NCBI GenBank assembly: GCA_009693615.1
Contig: SHWX01000005.1
Coordinates: 1 to 36,172 of the forward strand
DNA length: 36,172 nucleotides
DNA from: Chitinophagaceae bacterium
GTDB taxonomy: Bacteria > Bacteroidota > Bacteroidia > Chitinophagales > Chitinophagaceae
Reading direction: 5' to 3'
Positions 15,789 to 24,523 of this stretch are shown piece after piece. How positions within the stretch are numbered: the first letter of the stretch is position 1; each line of letters opens with the position of its first letter. Under the pieces are notes generated by a model. It was not told the origin of the DNA and ran no database searches. It saw nothing but the letters and a program-made list of their open reading frames with translations. The position numbers were made by a program, and so were the translations under genes.

Positions 15789-18047
15789 CTATAAATTAAA
15801 CCAATAACTGAACTTAAAGATAAGAGCCCTGTTTTTATTTTTAAATAGAGGGTCGGTAAAGTAGTTGTCGGTGTAAACCAAGAAGAAGTCGCTCATAGGT
15901 TTGAATCTGTATTGTAAGCGGCTATTGATATTGAAGTTATTGCCTTGGGTATTGTATTGTATAAAAGTGGTCCAAAATAATTTTGTACTAAAATTCCACT
16001 CCACCCTAGGTTGTATTAAGACTAAATTACTACTACCATAAGGGTTCGGAAATACGATATTATTAAATTGTGCGCTTAATAATAGATAAAAATGGGGCTG
16101 ATTTCTGTAACTGATACCCATCGAAATTCCTTTTACTTGCCCATTATAAAACTGACCAATATCCAACTTGCTTTGTATTCCAAATAATTTTCTCGAATCA
16201 GATTTGTAGTCAATTTGAATTTGATTAAAGACATAATTTCCAGCTGGTAAAGGCACTCCATCTGTAAATGAAATGGGATATATTAAGTTGACAATTGTAT
16301 TTGTAAGATCAAGACCGAAATTAGAAGTTTTTTTAAATTGAAAATCTGTTTCTAATTTGGTTTCAGATTGATTAATGGAATTATCGGGATACAGGGTGGC
16401 ACGATTTACAATCTTCAATTCCATTTTACCAATGGATCCATTTTTGGGGAATGATCTATAGCCTAGTGAATTGTATAAGTTTTTAAAACCAATTCGAATG
16501 CTCGTATCCCTAATGGCATCATAATTATCAATGCCTTGCACAAATCCCATATCGGTATAATAGTTTTTACCTAAGCTACCAATAAGGCTAATATAAGACC
16601 AGTGTTTTCCATTTGTCATAAACCCTGTGCTTGCATAAATATCTTCATTATTTATATTAGCCTTAAAAGATTTATGTATGTCGGTCCAGGTTCTAAATGT
16701 TCCTGTTGTGTTTGAATATTCAAAACTAAGCCCCGCATTACGACCATATTTATCTAATGGATTTTTCTTGGCCTCATCCTCTGAAATAAAATTTTCTCTA
16801 TTTAAAAAGTAAGTTTTTAAAATGGAACGCTTCAATACGCTTCTTTGCAAAGTAAATGCAGTGAAATTCTCGGCTGAGTAATTGCCCTGTTTGCCTGTTT
16901 GCATATTCATCAAACCAATACGCGTAGCGGGGTCTAAATTACCAGACATTCTTGCTCCAAATAAAATAGGTATTTTATTGCCGTCTTTATCTAGTCCAAT
17001 AGTTCTGGAATAAAAGGGTCTTATAGAGGGCATACCAAAATCGGAAAACAAATCTGAGTTTTCTAAAAAGAATCCTCTTCTTTCTGGAAGAAAAATATTA
17101 AAACGGGTAAGGTTGGTTACTTGTTGGTCTACTTCTACTTGAGAAAAATCGGGATTTACTGTTAAGTCTAAATTCAATGAAGCATTTAATGCCACTTTTG
17201 AATCAAAACCACCAGTGGCATTGGTGTTCAGAGACTTTCTATTTTCTTGGTCTTCTGTGCTAGCACCAGAAATAAAGGGTAGAAAAATAATATTATTTTT
17301 TGAACTAGGCGTGGCTGCAGGCCAATTTAATAAACCCAAATAGCCTAAATCATAGGCTTTAAAAATAGGGGGTACCCTGGTAAATGTACTGTATTCTCCA
17401 TTTTTTGCATCTGCTCTTAGAAAATTAATACCCCATTGTAACTGTTTAGGATCATACCTGATAGATTTTAAAGGAATCATTATTTCAGCAATCCAATAAG
17501 TGCCATAATCCTTGGTGGCAGAAAACCATTTGGTATCCCAACTCCAAGAAGGCTTTTCTTGAAAACTCAAACTTAGTTGATCTTCTGATTGAACATTTAA
17601 AGCACTTATTAAAAAGAAAAACCCATTGGTTTTTTTATTCAAAGGGTCCAACATAATACCCACTCCATCAGTGCCTTCATTGCCAATATCTCTTTTTAAA
17701 CTTCTTGAGATAGCTGTTCCACTATCATAGACCTTAAATCCAAAATAAATATTATCATTATCGTAAGTAAATCTTACTTCGGTTTGGCGTTTAGGCTCTC
17801 CAATATCATTGGGAAATTTTTTATTGAAATTTTTGGCTACATCAGTAGTGGCCCAAACCGGCTCGTCTAAAATACCATCTATTTTTATTTTAGCAGTGGT
17901 GGGTTGAATATGTAATTGAAAACCTTTTTGAAATTCAGAAATATTTTGAGCATTGATGAAATAACTAGAAAATAGCAGGCTTAAAAGCAGGCTAGCTTTT
18001 TTGCAAGCCGTTTTAAAAAAGGAAAACTGCTGGTATCGATTTTGCAT
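15789..18047 (-). CDS. DUF5916 outer-membrane-type protein with CBM9-like domain (copy 2)
   Basis: This is a paralogue of the gene downstream, in tandem on the same strand, also 752 residues once the start is moved from 18068 to the ATG at 18047 (MQNRYQQFSFF). The signal peptide (KKASLLLSLLFSSYFINAQ) leads to the same QNISEFQ, IKIDGILDEPVWATT and YDNDNIYFGFKVYD segments, then NPDFSQVEVDQQVTNLTRFN and FLPERRGFFLENSDLFS. The C-termini are nearly the same (PMSDFFLVYTDNYFTDP, ending YWFNL), while the middle of the barrel and the signal peptides have diverged. The pair is probably an old tandem duplication. A cell-surface or outer-membrane place is inferred; the substrate is unknown. Confidence 0.85.
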   Translation of the reverse strand: MQNRYQQFSFFKTACKKASLLLSLLFSSYFINAQNISEFQKGFQLHIQPTTAKIKIDGILDEPVWATTDVAKNFNKKFPNDIGEPKRQTEVRFTYDNDNIYFGFKVYDSGTAISRSLKRDIGNEGTDGVGIMLDPLNKKTNGFFFLISALNVQSEDQLSLSFQEKPSWSWDTKWFSATKDYGTYWIAEIMIPLKSIRYDPKQLQWGINFLRADAKNGEYSTFTRVPPIFKAYDLGYLGLLNWPAATPSSKNNIIFLPFISGASTEDQENRKSLNTNATGGFDSKVALNASLNLDLTVNPDFSQVEVDQQVTNLTRFNIFLPERRGFFLENSDLFSDFGMPSIRPFYSRTIGLDKDGNKIPILFGARMSGNLDPATRIGLMNMQTGKQGNYSAENFTAFTLQRSVLKRSILKTYFLNRENFISEDEAKKNPLDKYGRNAGLSFEYSNTTGTFRTWTDIHKSFKANINNEDIYASTGFMTNGKHWSYISLIGSLGKNYYTDMGFVQGIDNYDAIRDTSIRIGFKNLYNSLGYRSFPKNGSIGKMELKIVNRATLYPDNSINQSETKLETDFQFKKTSNFGLDLTNTIVNLIYPISFTDGVPLPAGNYVFNQIQIDYKSDSRKLFGIQSKLDIGQFYNGQVKGISMGISYRNQPHFYLLLSAQFNNIVFPNPYGSSNLVLIQPRVEWNFSTKLFWTTFIQYNTQGNNFNINSRLQYRFKPMSDFFLVYTDNYFTDPLFKNKNRALIFKFSYWFNL

Positions 18048-18085
18048 TAGGGTGCAAATATCTAACATGTAATTAAAACAGCCTT
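18030..18085 (-). promoter_or_regulatory. Conserved leader of DUF5916 copy 2 with inverted repeat over the start codon
   Basis: This matches the copy 1 leader except for four bases between the two conserved segments. The same GATATTTG-CACCCTA-ATG order is kept, and the same perfect TTTGCA/TGCAAA inverted repeat lies at 18041-18058 on the plus strand. The outer segment TAATTAAAACAGCCTT (18070-18085) is also identical in both copies. No TTTG lies at the normal -33 distance, so the outer segment may be a binding site for an activator. Confidence 0.5.
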
Positions 18086-18124
18086 AATAACTTGCAGAAA
18101 ACATTAAAAAAAAGGATAAACGGG

Positions 18125-18805
18125 CTATTCTCCGTCCAATAAATCGGGCCTGCGGTCTTTTGTACGCAAAATGGCCTGTTCCTGCCTCCACTCATCCACC
18201 TTTTTAGGGTCGCCTGTGAGCAAAATGGAAGGCACTGCCAAGCCTCTAAATTCTGCAGGTCTTGAATAAACTGGAGGTGCTAATAAATTATCTTGAAAAG
18301 AATCGGTTAGTGCAGAGGTTTCATCATTTAATACACCGGGAATAAGTCTTCCAATGGCATCTATTACCACAGCAGCTGCTAATTCCCCACCACTTAATAC
18401 ATAATCGCCAATAGATATTTCTTTGGTAACATATAAGTCTCGAATTCTTTGGTCAATGCCTTTATAGTGCCCACAGATAATTAAAATTCTATTTTGTAAT
18501 GAAAGCGTATTGGCTTGCTTTTGATTAAAACGCTCGCCGTCGGGCGTCATAAAAATAATTTCATCAAACTTGCCCGCTTCTTGTAATTGGTCAATGGCAG
18601 CTGCTAAGGGTTCACAAACCATTACCATGCCAGCACCACCTCCATATTGGTAGTCGTCCACCTGACCATGTTTATTAATGGCCCAGTCTCTGAGGTTATG
18701 CAATTTTATATGGAGCAAACCTTTTTCCTGCGCCCTTTTCATCATACTATGTTCAAAGGGGCTGGCTAATAATTCTGGCAGTACTGTTAAAATTTCAATG
18801 GTCAT
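18125..18805 (-). CDS. trmD: tRNA (guanine-N1)-methyltransferase TrmD
   Basis: TrmD methylates G37 of tRNAs, which prevents frameshifting, using SAM bound in a trefoil knot. The 226-residue protein shows the family N-terminus (TIEILTVLPELLASPFEHSM), the loop VDDYQYGGGAGMVM, and the knot ICGHYKGIDQRI followed by EISIGDYVLSGGELAA. The helical C-terminal domain (RPAEFRGLAVPSILLTGDPKKV) is also as expected. In many bacteria it lies in an rpsP-rimM-trmD-rplS operon; here it sits about 7 kb from rpsP-rimM on the other strand, after an S4-domain gene 33 bases upstream. A TATCTTTA box lies 4 nt before its ATG. Confidence 0.97.
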   Translation of the reverse strand: MTIEILTVLPELLASPFEHSMMKRAQEKGLLHIKLHNLRDWAINKHGQVDDYQYGGGAGMVMVCEPLAAAIDQLQEAGKFDEIIFMTPDGERFNQKQANTLSLQNRILIICGHYKGIDQRIRDLYVTKEISIGDYVLSGGELAAAVVIDAIGRLIPGVLNDETSALTDSFQDNLLAPPVYSRPAEFRGLAVPSILLTGDPKKVDEWRQEQAILRTKDRRPDLLDGE

Positions 18806-18809
18806 ATTG

Positions 18810-18817
18810 TAAAGATA
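18810..18817 (-). promoter_or_regulatory. Candidate -7 box directly before trmD
   Basis: TATCTTTA on the minus strand differs from TAnnTTTG at the last base only and ends 4 nt before the trmD ATG. It lies within the 33-base gap after the S4 gene. No -33 element is seen. It could give trmD its own leaderless transcript. Confidence 0.25.
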
Positions 18818-18838
18818 AAAGAATCCTAAGGATTATGT

Positions 18839-19243
18839 TTAATCTAATAATTCTCCTAAATCGCGTCTGTCTTTTTTAGTAGGCCTTCCTATTTTACTCA
18901 AACGCTTTCCGGTTTGAAATGTAGCAGCTACTTGTCGCACGCGTTCTAATTCTTCAATAGGGGTAAGGTCTTCATAATATTTGATGGCTTCAGCATAAGC
19001 CAATCTTCCTTCTAATACTTGGGTTACTCTAATCACCCAGTTTTTATGTTCCGTTCTTGCTTCGTACTCATCGCCCACTACTACATTACGCGAAGCTTTA
19101 ACCGGCTCGCCTTTTATTTTAACGCGTCCTTTGTCAATGGCTTCCGTAGCCTGAGATCTTGTTTTAAAAATACGGATAGACCATAAGTATTTATCTAGTC
19201 GTACTTTTTTCTTTTCCGTTTTGATGATATCAGCAGCTTTCAT
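18839..19243 (-). CDS. S4-domain RNA-binding protein, Hsp15-like
   Basis: This 134-residue basic protein has an S4 domain at the N-terminus (VRLDKYLWSIRIFKTRSQATEAI, then GRVKIKGEPVKASRNVVVGD), as in the heat-shock protein Hsp15 (HslR). In E. coli, HslR binds stalled 50S subunits that carry a nascent chain. The C-terminal part is rich in charged residues, with ERVRQVAATFQTGKR and a basic KIGRPTKKDRRDL tail. Length agrees with Hsp15. It starts 2 bases after the stop of the M20 peptidase gene and is followed by trmD, so translation-related co-expression is likely. The orthology with HslR is probable rather than proven. Confidence 0.88.
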   Translation of the reverse strand: MKAADIIKTEKKKVRLDKYLWSIRIFKTRSQATEAIDKGRVKIKGEPVKASRNVVVGDEYEARTEHKNWVIRVTQVLEGRLAYAEAIKYYEDLTPIEELERVRQVAATFQTGKRLSKIGRPTKKDRRDLGELLD

Positions 19244-19245
19244 GC

Positions 19246-20616
19246 TTAGTCTTGTTTTTCTGCAAAAAATTGATGGAAGTAAGGGATGGTTTCAATGCCT
19301 TTATAAAAATTCACAATATCATATTTTTCGTTAGGGCTATGTAGGTTATCACTATCTAATCCAAAACCCATAAATACAATTTTCACGCCTAATTCTTTTT
19401 CAAACAAAGAACAAATAGGAATACTACCACCACCACGAACGGGAATAGGTTCTTTGCCAAAAGTTGTAGCAATCGCTTTTGCTGCACTTTTGTATTCGTG
19501 AGAATCGATAGGTGTGATATAAGGCTCGCCTCCATGGTGTTCAAAAGCATTGACGGTGATATTCGCAGGTGCAATTTTTTTAAAGTGTGCTAGTACCATG
19601 GCTGTAATTTTTTCTGCAGACTGATTCGGTACCAAGCGGCAAGATATTTTTGCAAAAGCTTTAGAAGGTAAAACAGTCTTTGCGCCTTCTCCTATATAGC
19701 CTCCCCAAATTCCATTCACTTCTAAAGTAGGGCGTATACCCGTTCTCTCATTGGTGCTATAACCTTTTTCACCCCATACATTTTGTATACCTAAATCGTT
19801 TTTGAATTCATTTTCATCAAAGGGTGCTTCTGCCATTTTTTTTCTTTCTGCATCGGTGGATACAATTACATCCTCATAAAATCCTGGAATAGTGATATGA
19901 TTATTTTCATCATGACATGAAGCAATCATTTTAGATAAAATGGTAATTGGGTTCGCCACTGCACCACCATAGACTCCACTATGTAAGTCTCTATTAGGTC
20001 CTGTAATTTCTAGTTCGATATAACTTAAGCCTCTTACGCCAATATCTATTGAAGGTGTATCCATACTAATCATGGCCGTATCACTAATTAATATGACATC
20101 TGCTTTTAAAAGCTCGGTATTTGTTTTAACAAAGGCTGCTAGGTTAGGACTTCCAATTTCTTCTTCCCCTTCAATAATAAATTTAATATTCGTGCAAAGA
20201 GAATTGGTTTTGGTCATTATCTCTAAGGCTTTGACATGCATATAAAATTGTCCTTTATCGTCACAAGAACCACGTGCAAATATTTTACCATCCTTAATAG
20301 TGGGATCAAATGGGCTGCTATGCCAAAGTTCTAAAGGATCCGCTGGCTGTACATCGTAATGGCCGTAAACAAGTACTGTAGGTAGTTTCGGGTCAACATT
20401 TATTTCAGCGTATACTATAGGATGCCCCTCTGTCTCATAAATTTTTGTAATGGGCGCGCCTGCCTCTTGTAAAGATTTTTCCACTGCTTTGGCGCAGGCT
20501 AGCATATCTGCATTGTGTTCGCTTTTAGCACTCACACTGGGTATACGTAGTAAGGCTAATAGTTCTTCTAGGAAACGTTCTTTGTTTTTTTCTTGATATT
20601 CAGACCATACTTTCAT
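19246..20616 (-). CDS. M20-family dipeptidase
   Basis: This is a 456-residue zinc-dependent M20 peptidase of the CNDP/dipeptidase group, probably cytosolic. The metal and catalytic motifs are present: VYGHYDVQPADP (metal His, catalytic Asp), ARGSCDDKGQ (bridging Asp), EGEEEIGSPN (catalytic and metal Glu) and a late LHSPNEKYD (metal His). The lid/dimerisation domain lies in between (LHSGVYGGAVANP). There is no signal peptide. Length and motif spacing are normal. The gene follows the CDF transporter by 53 bases and precedes the S4 gene by 2 bases. Substrates are likely small peptides, but the specificity cannot be read. Confidence 0.94.
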   Translation of the reverse strand: MKVWSEYQEKNKERFLEELLALLRIPSVSAKSEHNADMLACAKAVEKSLQEAGAPITKIYETEGHPIVYAEINVDPKLPTVLVYGHYDVQPADPLELWHSSPFDPTIKDGKIFARGSCDDKGQFYMHVKALEIMTKTNSLCTNIKFIIEGEEEIGSPNLAAFVKTNTELLKADVILISDTAMISMDTPSIDIGVRGLSYIELEITGPNRDLHSGVYGGAVANPITILSKMIASCHDENNHITIPGFYEDVIVSTDAERKKMAEAPFDENEFKNDLGIQNVWGEKGYSTNERTGIRPTLEVNGIWGGYIGEGAKTVLPSKAFAKISCRLVPNQSAEKITAMVLAHFKKIAPANITVNAFEHHGGEPYITPIDSHEYKSAAKAIATTFGKEPIPVRGGGSIPICSLFEKELGVKIVFMGFGLDSDNLHSPNEKYDIVNFYKGIETIPYFHQFFAEKQD

Positions 20617-20669
20617 ATTCTATAATTTTTTTTAAATAAATTTTTATGATGCTTATTTATGCTAATTAA

Positions 20670-21656
20670 TTAGGACAATCGATGTTTACTATTTGATAAT
20701 ACATTTTCTATATTCCAATTTAATTTTTTTTCAAAGGGTGCTATTCTTTGTTCGCAATTTTCTATGGTGCAAATAGGACAACTAAAAGGCATACAAGCGT
20801 CGGTATGTACAAAAAACTCAACGCTATCGCCGAATTTATTTTGAATGAGCACTGCAAAATCATCTACTGCTTCATGTGCTTCGTTTACATTATAATACCA
20901 AGGCACAGTTAAGTGGCAATCAATATGCAATAAAGTACCATATCTAATTACTCTTAAATTATGCAGGTCAATCCATTTTGCATTTCTTGATAAATTAATT
21001 TCCGTAATCACCTCTTTTAATAATACCATGTCTGCTTCGTCCATAATACCAGCCAGGGATTGTCTTACAATTTTGTAACCGTCAAAAATTACATATATAC
21101 CTAAAAATAGTGCAATGAGGGTGTCAATTTTTTGATAGCCTGTAACTAGCAATAATATAAATCCAATGGCGATGGCAGCGGTGGTGAAAAAATCGATCTG
21201 AAATAATTTTCCTGAAGCTAATATGGCTAATGATTTATTTTTTTTGCCAACACGATTTAGGACTTGAGCAGTCACTAAATTAATAATAGCAATGATTACT
21301 ACTAACCAAATTCCATTATTGAGATTTTGCAAGCTAACTGGGTGTATAAAACTGTCTATGGCTTTATATATAATTAAACAACCTATGCCTATTATTAAAG
21401 TTCCTTGAAATGCTGCAGATATAAATTCTGCTTTACCATGACCATAAGGGTGGTCTTTGTCCTTGGGTTTGGAAGCAACAAGCAAACTATAGGATCCCAC
21501 TATGGTGGCCACAATATTAACCACACTTTCAAGGGTATCAGATAAAACCGATAAGGAGTGGGTTAATATATAAGTAACTACTTTAAGTAAAAAAACAACA
21601 ATGGTTAAAGCTGTTACAAAATATTGAACTTTCAAATTTTGTTTAGAATAAGACAA
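20670..21656 (-). CDS. Cation diffusion facilitator (CDF) family transporter
   Basis: This 328-residue protein has the six-helix CDF membrane domain and a cytoplasmic C-terminal domain; such proteins export divalent metals in exchange for protons. Visible are SVLSDTLESVVNIVA in the second helix (Asp 40) and the loop DKDHPYGHGKAEF. The fifth-helix segment ASGKLFQIDFFTT has Leu 151 where most members have His of the HxxxD metal site, while Asp 155 is kept. The C-terminal tail HTDACMPFSCPICTIENCEQR is cysteine-rich, a feature I recall in Bacteroidota relatives. It starts 7 bases after the SOD gene. Iron, zinc or manganese are candidate substrates, not decided. Confidence 0.9.
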   Translation of the reverse strand: MSYSKQNLKVQYFVTALTIVVFLLKVVTYILTHSLSVLSDTLESVVNIVATIVGSYSLLVASKPKDKDHPYGHGKAEFISAAFQGTLIIGIGCLIIYKAIDSFIHPVSLQNLNNGIWLVVIIAIINLVTAQVLNRVGKKNKSLAILASGKLFQIDFFTTAAIAIGFILLLVTGYQKIDTLIALFLGIYVIFDGYKIVRQSLAGIMDEADMVLLKEVITEINLSRNAKWIDLHNLRVIRYGTLLHIDCHLTVPWYYNVNEAHEAVDDFAVLIQNKFGDSVEFFVHTDACMPFSCPICTIENCEQRIAPFEKKLNWNIENVLSNSKHRLS

Positions 21657-21663
21657 GTTGGAA

Positions 21664-22425
21664 TTATTTTTTAGTGATCGCCTCTGCGTATTTTTTCTGT
21701 AGGAATTCCCAATTTACTAAATTCCACCAAGCATTGATATAGTCGGGGCGTTTATTTTGATACTTCAAATAATAAGCATGTTCCCAAACATCTAAACCTA
21801 GAATGGGCGTTCCTTTTATTTCCGCAATATCCATTAATGGATTGTCTTGATTAGGTGTTGAGCAAACGGCTAAACTATTATCTGCTTTAACAATTAACCA
21901 AGCCCATCCACTACCAAATCTTGTTTTTGCTGCATCGCTAAATGCAGTCTTAAAATTATCTAATGAACCAAAATTTTTATTGATAGCATCTGCTAATTCA
22001 CCAGTAGGTGCAGTTGCTGGAGCTGGTTTCATTAATTGCCAAAACATTTCGTGATTGTAATGTCCACCTGCATTGTTTCTCATTTTTGGAGAATAACGCG
22101 AAATATTTTTTAATAACTCTGTTAAGCTAGTTGTTTGTATATCTAATTTTTCTGCAAGCGCAGCGTCTGCTAAATTTTTAGCATAAGTAGCTGCATGTTT
22201 TGTATAATGTATTTCCATGGTTACAGCGTCGATAAAGGGTTCCAATGCTGCATATCCATAACTTAATGGTTGCTGTACATATTCATTTGCAGCAGTCAAT
22301 GTATTCATTGAAGTCATTGGAATAATTGGAGTCATTTTAGCCATGAGAGGCATTGCCGCTATTGCCATACCCGCTTTACCAGTTGAACTAATAAATTGAC
22401 GTCTGTTTTGAGTAGATTTTGACAT
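21664..22425 (-). CDS. Superoxide dismutase (Fe/Mn family), probably Tat-exported
   Basis: This enzyme dismutates superoxide. The 253-residue chain has an N-terminal extension [16 protein letters not shown] followed by a hydrophobic Ala/Met stretch. This resembles a twin-arginine signal, so a periplasmic location is inferred. The catalytic domain keeps the metal ligands: His in [15 protein letters not shown], His in [10 protein letters not shown], and Asp and His in [25 protein letters not shown] and PNQDNPL place the outer-sphere Gly and Gln in the positions typical of manganese enzymes, although cambialistic use is possible. It is 4 bases after the LptF/LptG-like gene and 7 before the CDF gene. 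Confidence 0.94.
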   Translation of the reverse strand: MSKSTQNRRQFISSTGKAGMAIAAMPLMAKMTPIIPMTSMNTLTAANEYVQQPLSYGYAALEPFIDAVTMEIHYTKHAATYAKNLADAALAEKLDIQTTSLTELLKNISRYSPKMRNNAGGHYNHEMFWQLMKPAPATAPTGELADAINKNFGSLDNFKTAFSDAAKTRFGSGWAWLIVKADNSLAVCSTPNQDNPLMDIAEIKGTPILGLDVWEHAYYLKYQNKRPDYINAWWNLVNWEFLQKKYAEAITKK

Positions 22426-22429
22426 GCTT

Positions 22430-23857
22430 TTATTTTTTAAAGTACTTCTGTAAAGTTACTTTAATTGGTTGTAAAAGTCGGTAGTAAAATTCCTGGTTAA
22501 ACAACTGTGAATCACGCATGGCCTTATAGGTTAAAAACAAGCCAATCGGTATTAAAATAATAGAGGACATCCACATTCCAGAGAAAACATCCCACTGTCC
22601 TGACTTGGCTAATTTTTCTCCAAAATTATTGAGTAAGAAAAAGAGCACAAAAAATATAATGGCCAAAACCAAGGGGGTGCCTAGTCCTCCCTTACGAATA
22701 ATCGAACCCAAGGGGGCGCCTATTAAAAAAAGTACAAAACAGGCAAAGGATAATGTAAATTTCCGATGCCATTCTATTCCATGTGAAGAATTTGCTTTTT
22801 TATTTTCTTTATAAGTATCTGAAATAGCAGTAAGGTTATATAAAAGTGAAGAGAACTGATAGCCTGAGGTGAGTTGAATACTACTTATTAAAGAATCGGG
22901 AATAAGGGTGCTAAATTTTTTTAAAGGTGTAATGTTTTTCTTGGTATTAAAAAGTGCAGTACTATCCTTGTAGTTCATAAACCTTAAATAGGAGGCAACA
23001 TCGGCATTGGTTTTTTGAATAAAGTAGTTGTCTTTGTTTTGTAAAGAGTCCATGGCCTTACTAAGTTGCCTCACACTTAACATTTTTGGATCGTACAATA
23101 CATCACTGGTTTTATTCAGCTGAAAACTTTTCAGGTCAAATACTTTTTTATATTCTTTAAAATAAAGCCTGGTAAATTCTGTATTGGTAGTACTACGTGC
23201 TCCTCTTTCCTGATAGCGCCAACCATTGTACATCACAAATTCTAAAAACTTTTTATTAGCAGATACACGCATCACCCCCGATTCGGCCATGATTAAATTA
23301 TCCTGCAATCCAAATCTTTTTTCAAAGATGGTAATATTATGCATGATACTGTCATTCGATTCTTTCTTGCCTAGTTTAATCACATAGCCATCTATTTTGT
23401 CATAAAAAATACCTTCTTTTAAATCAATGGCAGGCTTGGCTATAATGATTTCATATTTTAAATTGGTAAGCTTCATCTGCGTTACCGGAATAATATTATT
23501 TGAAAATAAAAAGGCAATGCCTGCTAAAAAAATGGTGAATATAAATAGCGGACGCATAAAACGTATCAGTGGAATACCTGCTGCTTTAATGGCAATCAGT
23601 TCAAAGCTTTCTCCTAAATTTCCAAAGGTCATGATGGAAGAAAACAATAAGGCTAAGGGAAGTGCAGTGGTAAAAGTACTTACAGAAACTAATCCTACTA
23701 ATTCTAAAATGGTAAATAGGTCTAATCCCTTGCCTACTAAGTCGTCAATGTATAACCAAAAGAATTGCATGGTCAGCACAAAAGTTGAAATAGCAAGTGC
23801 TGCCAAAAATGGGCCAATGAAGGCTTTAAGAATTAGTATGTCTAATTTCTTGAACAA
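22430..23857 (-). CDS. LptF/LptG (YjgP/YjgQ) family LPS-export permease
   Basis: This 475-residue inner-membrane protein matches the YjgP/YjgQ permease family that forms the LptB2FG LPS exporter. It begins with [20 protein letters not shown] and a first helix pair, then the characteristic [33 protein letters not shown] coupling region. A large periplasmic beta domain with [15 protein letters not shown] follows, and three C-terminal helices with [20 protein letters not shown]. Length is somewhat above the E. coli proteins because of an insertion in the periplasmic part, as in other Bacteroidota. LptF and LptG cannot be told apart here. It lies 10 bases after the START-like gene and 4 before SOD, an apparent operon. 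Confidence 0.93.
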   Translation of the reverse strand: MFKKLDILILKAFIGPFLAALAISTFVLTMQFFWLYIDDLVGKGLDLFTILELVGLVSVSTFTTALPLALLFSSIMTFGNLGESFELIAIKAAGIPLIRFMRPLFIFTIFLAGIAFLFSNNIIPVTQMKLTNLKYEIIIAKPAIDLKEGIFYDKIDGYVIKLGKKESNDSIMHNITIFEKRFGLQDNLIMAESGVMRVSANKKFLEFVMYNGWRYQERGARSTTNTEFTRLYFKEYKKVFDLKSFQLNKTSDVLYDPKMLSVRQLSKAMDSLQNKDNYFIQKTNADVASYLRFMNYKDSTALFNTKKNITPLKKFSTLIPDSLISSIQLTSGYQFSSLLYNLTAISDTYKENKKANSSHGIEWHRKFTLSFACFVLFLIGAPLGSIIRKGGLGTPLVLAIIFFVLFFLLNNFGEKLAKSGQWDVFSGMWMSSIILIPIGLFLTYKAMRDSQLFNQEFYYRLLQPIKVTLQKYFKK

Positions 23858-23867
23858 AATGTTAGTG

Positions 23868-24251
23868 CTAACTACCTATACGATGAAAGAGCTCTTTAAT
23901 CTGGTATTCCCAAAGTCGGCTCTGGTCCTTGACTTCGTTTTTCTCAGCAAAATCTTTCACGATTAAAATAGTTTGATTTGAAATTTCAGTTTTTTCAATT
24001 CTAAATTCGAAGTATTCATTCTTCTCTCCATGTAACCATCTAAACTTTATAAATTTATCTGGCTCTTGGTCAACTAATTCAGCTTTGTCTGGCACACCTT
24101 TATTCCATGAGAAACTAAAAACATTTTCCCATTCATCTACTTTATCTGCAAACCATTCTTGTAACCCAGATGCAGTTGATAAAAATTCAAATAATATGTT
24201 AGGTGAACATCTCACCGGAAATTCAAGTGTAAATAATTGTTTCTTACTCAT
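23868..24251 (-). CDS. START-like domain protein (SRPBCC fold)
   Basis: This 127-residue cytosolic protein is recognised as the small START-like family of Bacteroidota, in the SRPBCC/AHSA1 fold group. The evidence is a first strand LFTLEFPVRCSPNILFEFLS, then the ASGLQEWFAD turn typical of AHSA1-like proteins, FSFSWNKGVPDKAELVDQ, FIKFRWLHGEKNEYFEFRI, and a C-terminal amphipathic helix (SRLWEYQIKELFHRIG). The ligand is unknown. It is the first gene of the START-lptFG-sod-cdf block. Its leader carries a rare Shine-Dalgarno-like AGAGGAG, 10 nt before the ATG. Confidence 0.85.
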   Translation of the reverse strand: MSKKQLFTLEFPVRCSPNILFEFLSTASGLQEWFADKVDEWENVFSFSWNKGVPDKAELVDQEPDKFIKFRWLHGEKNEYFEFRIEKTEISNQTILIVKDFAEKNEVKDQSRLWEYQIKELFHRIGS

Positions 24252-24261
24252 ATATAACTAG

Positions 24262-24268
24262 CTCCTCT
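24262..24268 (-). promoter_or_regulatory. Shine-Dalgarno-like AGAGGAG before the START-like gene
   Basis: On the minus strand AGAGGAG lies 10 nt before the ATG at 24251. Most genes in this window have no purine-rich box, as is usual in Bacteroidota, so this one stands out and supports the start. The 24252-24523 gap separates this gene from divergent ffh; apart from this box and the ffh -7 box I see only AT-rich sequence. Confidence 0.45.
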
Positions 24269-24495
24269 TAAAAATTGATTCGTTTGATGCAATAATATTA
24301 AATAAAGGGTAGGTTCCAAGTATTTTTTATTATTTATTAGTTAACAAACTGTCAAGACATATATAGAGTATTATCTAAATTAGTATAAGTATATGAAATT
24401 CAACATTTTATATCATATTACGATACATTACAATTTCCAATTTTTAACGTATTTATACCTTTTGAATTGATGGTGTATGACTCGTTCTGATCACT

Positions 24496-24503
24496 TATCT
24501 TTG
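24496..24503 (+). promoter_or_regulatory. -7 box of ffh
   Basis: TATCTTTG is a perfect TAnnTTTG match 20 nt upstream of the ffh ATG. TTTTG at 24460-24464 is further away (31 nt) than the usual -33 element, so the upstream half is not clear. The leader would be about 14 nt. Confidence 0.5.
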
Positions 24504-24523
24504 CTCCCCTTAATGTTGTAAGT

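Noticed and set aside
23427-23966. Plus-strand ORF of 179 residues
   Set aside because: It lies opposite the LptF/G and START-like genes, has low-complexity Lys/Met/Asn content and no family features; it is a shadow.
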